DNA of 7,345 nucleotides from DATKGN01 sp964385705 (GTDB lineage Bacteria > Patescibacteriota > Microgenomatia > UBA10105 > UBA927), in contig CAYLQG010000071.1 of assembly GCA_964385705.1 (NCBI GenBank), forward strand, positions 1-7,345, written 5' to 3'. Shown in pieces: positions 1 through 5,146 of this stretch (position 1 is its first letter; every line of letters begins with the position of its first letter). A program made the position numbers and the translations under genes. The notes beneath the pieces are model-generated. The model was not told the origin of the DNA. It worked only from the letters and a program-made list of their open reading frames with translations, and made no database searches.

Positions 1-1
1 A

Positions 2-1993
2 AGTCCATTCGTTTTGTATAACAAAGACCTTAATATTTATCAGATGTGGTATACCTCAGTGCCACAAAATTGGACGGGGGGTGCTGATAGATTTAAACTT
101 AGATACGCAACTTCATCAGATGGAGAAACGTGGGCTAAATACGACGACTACGTTTTCCGAGGGACTCCGAACACTTGGGACAGTGGCGGTATTGATCGTG
201 GTATATCCATTCTTTATAATAATGGTCTCTATCAAATGTGGTATTCCGGAACAGATGAAGGGTTTAATTGGAAAATTGGCTACGCCACGTCGACAGATGG
301 AATTTCTTGGCATAAGCAAAACAACGGAAACCCTGTAATCACTCCTACCGAGGCTTGGGAACAAACTGATGTTAATTTCCCCAATGTGAGATATTTAAAT
401 GGACTCTATGAAATTTTTTATACCTCCGCTCCCTCTGATGCACCAACTCAAATCATATATGCCACATCTACCGACGGAATAAATTGGAATAAAAATTATA
501 ATAATCCGATTTTAGTTGGTACGCCAAATACATTCGATGATTTTATAATCAGTTCTCCTTCGACAGTATTATTAGAAAATGGCACAACTATGCTGTATTA
601 TTCCGGAAATGCGTACGCAGTTGGACTCGCACTTGACGGTCCTCTGCCTACTACCACTCCAAACCCTACACCCACCCCTACTCCAACTCCGTCACCCACT
701 CCGTCTCCCACTCCAACCCCTACACCAACGCCGACTCCGATACCGACGAATAAAATAATCCTTATTCCCGGAATGGGCGCAAGCTGGAATCCTGATGCAA
801 TATTAGGATGTAAATTGAGTAACTATAGCGGATCATGGGGCCCAATGCCTGTCGTTGGAGCGATGTACAACTCGCTCGCCACCGCCCTTCAAAAAGCCGG
901 CTTATCTCCAACCGTTTTCTATTATGACTGGCGGCTACCTGTCTTCAATAGCGGTCAATTATTAAGCCTACGCATTTCCTCACTTGCAAAACCAAATGAA
1001 CGTATTGATCTTGTAGGTCATAGTATGGGTGGCCTTGTAGGTGGCGCATATCTCAACGCGGCTGGATCAAACAATAAATTAGATCATTTTATGACTGTGG
1101 GTTCACCCTTTAAAGGAACGGTACTCGCATATCCAGCATGGTCCGCCGGGGAAATATGGAATAATAATTTAGGTATCCGTATTGGAGGGACGATCGTCGA
1201 AAGATTTTGCGGCGCAAGGTCAATCAAGGATGATAGGACTGTTATACGAACACTAATTCCTTCATTTCAAGACTTACTTCCAACCGTTCCTTACCTATAT
1301 GAATCTCATTCAATTACGCCGAAACCGCTTAATACCATGAATGCGATAAATACCTGGTTACCGAATCATGTTCTCATTCCTCCGTTTTATGGCGTAACAG
1401 TGGGATCGTTGGCTGGAATGGCCGTGAAGACCGTGAGCGGTATTGATGTAACGAAACCGGACGCGATCAGTAAAATACGCGGTAATTGGGTTGACGGGCA
1501 ACCGGTAAAAACACTATTTTCTAAAGACGGCGATAATACGGTTTTACAGCCAAGTGCGCAAATTGACGGAGCTCTTAATTATACTATTAACGATGATCAT
1601 GGCGGCCTGGTGACAGACCCGCTTGCAATTCAAATAATCGTAAAATTCTTTACGCAAACGCCTTTTTTCGCACAGCTTAACCAAAGTCAAGCACAAAATG
1701 AACAAGATCAATCAGCACTCGTCGTCATCGGATATCCTGCTCAATTCACAGTAGAACAACCAGATGGGACGACCACAAAAGATACCCAAAGCATTGCGAT
1801 AATACCAAACCCTAAAAATGGTATACACAAGCTACGCATCACACCCTCAAAAGACGATTCGCAACTCGTCGTGGGTCAATTTTTCGCAGACGGGAGAACA
1901 TTTTGGAAAGAATATTCGGAGAAAGGCCGGCAAACGAGGATGCACAATCTCCACTTTGACCGGAATAACCCCAAGGACGACATTCTCAATTAA
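2..1993 (+). CDS. Secreted-type protein: beta-propeller repeats, Pro/Thr linker and LCAT-like lipase domain (5' end outside window)
   Basis: The frame is open to the left edge, so the TTG at 14 is not the true start and any signal peptide lies outside the window. Numbering from that TTG, residues 1-209 hold propeller blades with a Y-A-T-S-x-D-G-x-x-W-x-K motif at 31, 90 and 149 and strands such as YQMWYSG, as in GH43/GH32/GH130-type glycosidase propellers. Residues 211-245 are a Pro/Thr linker. Residues 247-550 form an alpha/beta hydrolase: IILIPGMG at 248-255 (probable oxyanion region), YDWR at 304-307 as in LCAT-type acyltransferases, the nucleophile elbow GHSMGG with Ser337, Asp505 or Asp507 in DGDNTV, and His529 in DDHGG. 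Residues 565-659 look like a small beta-rich domain. An extracellular lipase, esterase or acyltransferase bound to a glycan is inferred; the substrate is unknown and propeller catalysis is unproven. Confidence 0.85.
   Translation, partial: SPFVLYNKDLNIYQMWYTSVPQNWTGGADRFKLRYATSSDGETWAKYDDYVFRGTPNTWDSGGIDRGISILYNNGLYQMWYSGTDEGFNWKIGYATSTDGISWHKQNNGNPVITPTEAWEQTDVNFPNVRYLNGLYEIFYTSAPSDAPTQIIYATSTDGINWNKNYNNPILVGTPNTFDDFIISSPSTVLLENGTTMLYYSGNAYAVGLALDGPLPTTTPNPTPTPTPTPSPTPSPTPTPTPTPTPIPTNKIILIPGMGASWNPDAILGCKLSNYSGSWGPMPVVGAMYNSLATALQKAGLSPTVFYYDWRLPVFNSGQLLSLRISSLAKPNERIDLVGHSMGGLVGGAYLNAAGSNNKLDHFMTVGSPFKGTVLAYPAWSAGEIWNNNLGIRIGGTIVERFCGARSIKDDRTVIRTLIPSFQDLLPTVPYLYESHSITPKPLNTMNAINTWLPNHVLIPPFYGVTVGSLAGMAVKTVSGIDVTKPDAISKIRGNWVDGQPVKTLFSKDGDNTVLQPSAQIDGALNYTINDDHGGLVTDPLAIQIIVKFFTQTPFFAQLNQSQAQNEQDQSALVVIGYPAQFTVEQPDGTTTKDTQSIAIIPNPKNGIHKLRITPSKDDSQLVVGQFFADGRTFWKEYSEKGRQTRMHNLHFDRNNPKDDILN
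104..640 (+). repeat. Beta-propeller blade repeats, 59-residue period
   Basis: Three copies of a YATS(S/T)DG-x-x-W-x-K motif begin at bases 104, 281 and 458, exactly 177 bases (59 residues) apart. A weaker fourth copy (GLALDG) comes 56 residues later. Each is preceded by an aromatic strand such as YQMWYTS, YQMWYSG or YEIFYTS. Five-bladed propellers are the norm for the GH43/GH32 fold, so at least one blade is probably upstream of the window. Confidence 0.75.
644..748 (+). repeat. Low-complexity Pro/Thr(Ser) linker coding repeat
   Basis: About 35 codons encode alternating Pro and Thr/Ser (residues 211-245 of the lipase fusion). The DNA is a C-rich run of imperfect CCN-ACN hexamers. Such linkers separate domains in extracellular proteins and can be glycosylated. 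Synonymous variation among the units argues against very recent expansion. Confidence 0.9.
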
Positions 1994-2006
1994 CTACTTT
2001 AACGAT

Positions 2007-2035
2007 TTGTCCCATTCTGACGGCTAGAGTATAAT
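2007..2035 (+). promoter_or_regulatory. Sigma70-type promoter of the winged-helix gene, leaderless
   Basis: A TTGTCC -35 box (2007-2012) and a perfect TATAAT -10 box (2030-2035) are separated by 17 bases. Start of transcription seven bases after the -10 would fall on the A of the ATG at 2042, giving a leaderless mRNA. No Shine-Dalgarno sequence is present. Confidence 0.7.
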
Positions 2036-2041
2036 ATCGGC

Positions 2042-2542
2042 ATGCAAAACGCCGAGAGCGAACTCAGACCAATATCGGACAATTTATCCGTCACACCTTT
2101 AAAAGAAGAAGTCGATCCTAAATACATTTTTCCTCTTTTGTTAACCTATCATAAACGGATCTTCTACTACAGCGACCGGCGCATTATATATGTAAACCGT
2201 CAACCAAAAGGAGAAGTACTTACCAAACATATGGGACTTATCTACACAGAACTGCTGCGTCATCCTGGAGAGATACGGCCATACGCCGATTTTTACCGGT
2301 TATTTTATCCTGAATCCAAAGAAAATACATATAGTAAATATGAAGTGGGTGAAATTATGCGGCCAACGGTATTTCGGCTACATGCGCGACTAGAAGACAT
2401 TGATGAGAGACTTTCCAAAAGCATTTGGACGTCTAAAGGCCAGGGGTGGGTATATATTCCGCATGAATCCATTGAACTCGTGTTTCCTTCATCACTTAAG
2501 GTTATCGATATCAGAGAAAATGAAAATAAGTTGGCGACATAG
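2042..2542 (+). CDS. Winged-helix DNA-binding protein, OmpR/PhoB C-terminal type, without receiver domain
   Basis: The 166-residue protein matches the layout of the response-regulator effector domain (Trans_reg_C). A beta-strand start is seen at 45-52 (RRIIYVNR), then LT and a helix with LLRHPGE at 60-77, a predicted recognition helix around 108-120 (PTVFRLHARLEDI), and a wing hairpin ending IWTSKGQGWVYIP at 128-140. No phospho-receiver precedes it; the first 40 residues are a short unrecognised tail. It probably binds DNA as a transcription regulator, but its signal and targets cannot be seen. The ATG lies directly after a consensus promoter and fits a leaderless start. It follows the lipase gene by 48 bases yet has its own promoter. 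The stop codon TAG lies within the tRNA-derived repeat. Confidence 0.8.
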   Translation: MQNAESELRPISDNLSVTPLKEEVDPKYIFPLLLTYHKRIFYYSDRRIIYVNRQPKGEVLTKHMGLIYTELLRHPGEIRPYADFYRLFYPESKENTYSKYEVGEIMRPTVFRLHARLEDIDERLSKSIWTSKGQGWVYIPHESIELVFPSSLKVIDIRENENKLAT

Positions 2543-2573
2543 GAATCGGACGCATGAACGCTCTATGTGAGCG
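2533..2573 (-). repeat. tRNA-Val-derived relic, direct repeat of the tRNA 3' part
   Basis: Bases 2533-2557 match 3369-3393 in the intact tRNA gene at 21 of 25 positions without gaps, including 13 identical bases (2539-2551 against 3375-3387), in the same orientation. The next bases resemble the tRNA D arm: on the minus strand GCTC, a five-base loop and GAGC. The whole anticodon arm is missing. The T stem is broken (ATGCG facing CCTAT), but the odd T loop TCCGATT is shared with the intact gene. It cannot be a working tRNA. The CGCTC/GAGCG stem (2559-2563 with 2569-2573) can fold but has no T tract, so it is not a clear terminator. Confidence 0.6.
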
Positions 2574-2591
2574 GAATACGGTTCTGAAACG

Positions 2592-3263
2592 TCACCCAAT
2601 CGCTTCTCCCGAACCCATGGATTTCAACGTTTGAAATGCGCCCTCTAAATATGGATTCTGCTGCTTGAAATTTACCAACCACGGTTGCAGATCAGATTGA
2701 AATCGTAATATGCCGGGAATTGGTGCTATGAGCGGATTGGGTATTTCACCACTCCCCAGCGTATTTTCCAATATCGGCTGGACATGCGAAACCGTAACGT
2801 AGTTAAGACTAACGGGAAATCGAATCTGCGCCTCTGGGACCAAATAGTGTAAATCAGCTTCTTTATATGCATCCAACGGGATGAGACTCTCCCAATAGCG
2901 GTCAAATGCAATCTGAGGATCTTGTATCGCATAGGCTTCCGGCATTGAAACGGCCTCATGCATTTTTCTATACAAATACCCCTCAATAAATCCTGCATCT
3001 CCAACCAATACCTCCTTTGGATCGGCATCAACGTCTAAGGAAAGATATCCTCTCGTACCTCTAAATTCCTGCCATAATTCCGGAAAGAACTGATTATCAA
3101 CCATCTCTTTGGGTTCCGGATCAAGGAGAGCAAACGTGGCCCGCGTTGTAACGCGTTCGTCGTCCAGCTCTCTCTGCAGAGACTGCAGACTTCGTGGTAT
3201 GAGTGTTCGCGCCTCTTTTATCTCTTCCCAGTGATCAAATTCAGTATAGTGATATACAACCAT
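2592..3263 (-). CDS. Unrecognised 223-residue protein between tRNA-Val and its relic
   Basis: I do not recognise this family with confidence. The ATG at 3261-3263 is preferred over the one at 3294-3296 because a TATAAT box at 3276-3281 lies between them, so the upstream ATG would not be on the mRNA. From this start the protein opens with MVVYHYTEFDHWEEIK and LIPR, loosely like the N-terminal HYT/HIT strand of DUF952 and ADP-ribosyltransferase-like folds. A strand LSLDVDADPKEVLVGDAGF follows at about 74-92, and a VPEAQI stretch at 142-147 could hold a Glu; a catalytic role is speculation. The protein is acidic and has no signal peptide or membrane segment. It is the only gene between two tRNA-like repeats and converges on the winged-helix gene. 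It ends in TGA, the only TGA stop seen here. Confidence 0.6.
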   Translation of the reverse strand: MVVYHYTEFDHWEEIKEARTLIPRSLQSLQRELDDERVTTRATFALLDPEPKEMVDNQFFPELWQEFRGTRGYLSLDVDADPKEVLVGDAGFIEGYLYRKMHEAVSMPEAYAIQDPQIAFDRYWESLIPLDAYKEADLHYLVPEAQIRFPVSLNYVTVSHVQPILENTLGSGEIPNPLIAPIPGILRFQSDLQPWLVNFKQQNPYLEGAFQTLKSMGSGEAIG

Positions 3264-3275
3264 AGAGATATCTAT

Positions 3276-3304
3276 ATTATATCCAAATAATACCATCTAT
3301 TGAA
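3276..3304 (-). promoter_or_regulatory. Promoter of the unrecognised gene, near-leaderless
   Basis: On the minus strand, TTCAAT (3299-3304) and a perfect TATAAT (3276-3281) are 17 bases apart. The expected transcription start near 3269 leaves a leader of about 6 bases before the ATG at 3263, with no Shine-Dalgarno sequence. This is the main reason for choosing the shorter start. Confidence 0.6.
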
Positions 3305-3366
3305 TTCATTTATAGAAGTTCCTTAGAAGAGCTCGTTTGAAAATATGAGGCAACCAATGCTTTTTG

Positions 3367-3439
3367 TGGGCGGTATAGGAATCGGACCTATGACCTTTTC
3401 AATGTCAATGAAACGCTCTACCAGCTGAGCTAACCGCCC
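3367..3439 (-). tRNA. tRNA-Val, anticodon GAC
   Basis: The reverse strand folds into a full 73-base cloverleaf. The acceptor stem GGGCGGT/ACCGCCC, the D stem GCTC/GAGC with loop AGCTGGTA, the anticodon stem TTTCA/TGAAA and the T stem ATAGG/CCTAT are all fully paired. The anticodon loop TTGACAT gives GAC (bases 3404-3406), which reads Val codons, and the discriminator A fits tRNA-Val. CCA is not encoded, since ACA follows the CCGCCC end. U8, A14, G18, G19, A21, a G15-C48 pair and G46 are present. One oddity is that the T loop is TCCGATT, with C at position 55 instead of the near-invariant U. Its promoter is the extended -10 element at 3464-3472. No clear terminator follows. Confidence 0.95.
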
Positions 3440-3451
3440 TTTTTGATGTCC

Positions 3452-3499
3452 TTGACGATACATATTATATCACCTACACTGGTTTTACACAGGTATACT
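3452..3499 (+). promoter_or_regulatory. lepB promoter region, two candidate -10 boxes
   Basis: TTGACG (3452-3457) and TACACT (3475-3480) are 17 bases apart and would give a leader of about 20 bases. A better -10, TATACT (3494-3499), lacks a convincing -35 but would start transcription near 3506, two bases before the ATG, like the other genes here. The sequence does not decide between them. No Shine-Dalgarno sequence precedes lepB in either case. Confidence 0.5.
3464..3472 (-). promoter_or_regulatory. Extended -10 promoter of tRNA-Val
   Basis: The minus strand reads TGATATAAT, an extended -10 (TGn) fused to a perfect TATAAT. The base composition 17 bases upstream is a poor -35, which extended -10 promoters tolerate. 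Expected transcription start is near 3457, about 18 bases before the mature tRNA 5' end. Confidence 0.65.
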
Positions 3500-3507
3500 T
3501 TATTTCT

Positions 3508-4074
3508 ATGAATGGCCTCAAACGGATAATCGCGGCTATTTTTGATTTTTTACAGGGGATTGTTGTCGTCCTTGCTATTCTCGTGATGATCTATCTCTTC
3601 ATCATGTCCCCGCAGGAAGTCAACGGTTCCTCAATGGAACCGAACTTTCATAACGGTGAATATATTCTCACCAATAAAATTGAGTACAAATTCCGTGAGC
3701 CCCAACGGGGCGATGTGATCATCTTCAAATCATGGTCGGATAAAAACGTGGACTATATAAAGCGGGTTATCGGACTCCCAGGCGATACGATTGCACTCAA
3801 GGACAACGCAATGTATGTGAACGGAGAAAAACTAGATGAAAACTACCTCGCGTCTGATGTCATTATATTCGGCGGGTCGTTTTTACAGGAAGGACAAACC
3901 GTTACAGTGCCGCCCGATATGTATTTCGTTTGCGGAGATAACCGCCCGCACAGTTCTGATTCAAGGGAATTCGGACCGGTCGCGAAGGACGATATCATCG
4001 GAACGGTTATTTTCCGTTATTGGCCTCTTTCACAATTGGGAACTCTCACCCACCCGATCTACAACATTAATTAA
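3508..4074 (+). CDS. lepB: Signal peptidase I
   Basis: This 188-residue membrane-anchored serine protease removes signal peptides from exported proteins on the outer face of the cytoplasmic membrane. It has a single N-terminal membrane segment at about 11-33 and then the family boxes in order. Box B is VNGSSMEPNF with nucleophile Ser42 before Met. Box C is RGDVIIF at 67-73. Box D is DYIKRVIGLPGDTI at 82-95 with general base Lys85. Box E is GDNRPHSSDSREFGPV at 143-158. The length is typical of the short Gram-positive-type enzyme. It is transcribed away from tRNA-Val. Its TAA stop overlaps the parB stop on the other strand (4071-4074). Secreted proteins such as the lipase fusion would be plausible substrates; that is inference. 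Confidence 0.95.
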   Translation: MNGLKRIIAAIFDFLQGIVVVLAILVMIYLFIMSPQEVNGSSMEPNFHNGEYILTNKIEYKFREPQRGDVIIFKSWSDKNVDYIKRVIGLPGDTIALKDNAMYVNGEKLDENYLASDVIIFGGSFLQEGQTVTVPPDMYFVCGDNRPHSSDSREFGPVAKDDIIGTVIFRYWPLSQLGTLTHPIYNIN

Positions 4075-4883
4075 TTCTTCCCCATCTTTTCGTGGATTGA
4101 TTTGAGGATCTTACTGGTGGTCTCAAGGTTGCCGCGGATGACAAATACAAGCCGCGCTTCCACCTTCGATTGGGTGATCTTAACCAATCCGTTAACCGAT
4201 GTCGCGAGGTCTTTGGCCATATTATCCAACTCTTCGCTATGAATTCGTTCGACGCGGTGGATCGGCTTTTTATCGTATTGAGCTTTGAGTCTTCTGGCTA
4301 AATCTTCAGCACGCCGTACGGACGCGCTCTCCGATAGAATCGTCTTATAGGCCTCTACCATGAGGCGCACTTCACCAAGCCCTGCAATTGCCCGTGCGTG
4401 CCCTTCGGTAATAGCGCCCGAGATCAGACCATCTTTTATGGCATCCGGGAGGGCCAAAAGTCGCATTGTATTGGAAACATAGGATTCGCTTTTCCCGACG
4501 CGCTTAGCGATCTCAGAGACAGGAAGCCCAAACTCCTCTACAAGGCGCTGGAATGCCTGTGCGCGTTCGATTGGATTTAAATCCTCCCGTTGCACGTTTT
4601 CAACGATTGCCATCTCCAGCATGCCCTTGGCGGTCGTTTCTTTGACGATAACAGGCACGGTGGTGAGTCCGGCAAGTTTCGATGCGCGCCAACGGCGCTC
4701 TCCGGCAATCAGTTGATAACCTGCAGGGGTTTTGGCGACGACCAGAGGTTCGATAATGCCGTGTTCTTTGATGGAATTGACGAGTTCTTCGAGGCTTTCG
4801 GGTGAAATAAGCCCACGTGGTTGCAACGGGTTAGCCTGGACAACATCAATGTCTAGATGAAGAACTTGTTGCGTATCAGCCAT
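4071..4883 (-). CDS. parB: ParB-family chromosome partitioning protein (CTPase, DNA-binding)
   Basis: This 270-residue ParB/Spo0J/RepB protein would bind parS sites, load as a CTP-dependent clamp and work with ParA in origin segregation. The N-terminal CTP-binding motifs are NPLQPR at 18-23, GERRWRA at 61-67 and ENVQREDLNP at 95-104. A helix-turn-helix follows at about 118-146 (LPVSEIAKRVGKSESYVSNTMRLL, split across two helices). The last 60 residues fit the small C-terminal dimerisation domain. The length is normal. The ATG is 4 bases after the rpmA stop, with no Shine-Dalgarno sequence, so it is probably the last gene of the rplU unit and may rely on translational coupling. No parA gene lies in the window. 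The stop overlaps that of lepB. Confidence 0.95.
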   Translation of the reverse strand: MADTQQVLHLDIDVVQANPLQPRGLISPESLEELVNSIKEHGIIEPLVVAKTPAGYQLIAGERRWRASKLAGLTTVPVIVKETTAKGMLEMAIVENVQREDLNPIERAQAFQRLVEEFGLPVSEIAKRVGKSESYVSNTMRLLALPDAIKDGLISGAITEGHARAIAGLGEVRLMVEAYKTILSESASVRRAEDLARRLKAQYDKKPIHRVERIHSEELDNMAKDLATSVNGLVKITQSKVEARLVFVIRGNLETTSKILKSIHEKMGKN

Positions 4884-4887
4884 GGAT

Positions 4888-5145
4888 TTAGGTTGTTGCG
4901 GGCAAGACGGACACGAACTGTTTTCCTCTGGTTATGCTAAATTTTACTTTTCCTGAAACGGTTGCAAATATCGTATAATCGCGGCCCATATTCACTCCGT
5001 CGCCGGGATATACTTTTGTCCCTTTTTGACGGACGATAATGTTGCCCGGGATGGCGTACTGACCGCCATAAATTTTGATCCCAAGCCGCTTGGATACTGA
5101 ATCTTTATTTCCTGCTGCTGTTCCGCCTGCTTTTACGTGTGCCAT
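4888..5145 (-). CDS. rpmA: Large ribosomal subunit protein bL27
   Basis: This 85-residue protein is a clear bL27, whose N-terminal tail reaches the peptidyl transferase centre of the 50S subunit. It begins MAHVKAGGTAAGNKDSVSKR, the classical start, followed by LGIKIYGGQ, GNIIVRQKGTK and GRDYTIFATVSGKVKF. It lacks the N-terminal extension that Firmicutes remove with the Prp protease. The ATG is one base after the stop of the methyltransferase gene. An A/G-rich stretch (GAGAAGAAAAG) ahead of it is at best a weak ribosome site. It is co-transcribed with rplU and parB. Confidence 0.97.
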   Translation of the reverse strand: MAHVKAGGTAAGNKDSVSKRLGIKIYGGQYAIPGNIIVRQKGTKVYPGDGVNMGRDYTIFATVSGKVKFSITRGKQFVSVLPATT

Positions 5146-5146
5146 A

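Noticed and set aside
14..16. TTG as start of the lipase fusion
   Set aside because: The frame is open to the window edge with propeller-like residues upstream (SPFVLYN), and a secreted protein needs an upstream signal peptide.
2559..2573. Hairpin CGCTC/GAGCG as a terminator between the convergent genes
   Set aside because: The stem is only five pairs and no T tract follows on either strand; it is better explained as the D arm of the tRNA relic.
2592..2594. TGA possibly read as glycine (as in Gracilibacteria/SR1)
   Set aside because: No recognised gene has an internal TGA, and reading through here gives a short tail with no family features.
3173..3188. Two CTGCAGA units close together
   Set aside because: They encode a short Ser-Leu-Gln repeat inside the unknown gene and form no larger structure.
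3264..3296. Longer start (ATG at 3294-3296) for the unknown gene
   Set aside because: A strong -10 box lies inside this extension, and the 11 extra residues have no recognisable feature.
3297..3366. Possible small gene or terminator behind tRNA-Val
   Set aside because: Beyond the -35 box at 3299-3304 I see no start codon with a plausible frame and no hairpin with a T tract.
4814..4819. CACGTG core, possible parS site inside parB
   Set aside because: The flanks do not extend to the canonical TGTTTCACGTGAAACA palindrome; only the six-base core and one pair beyond match.
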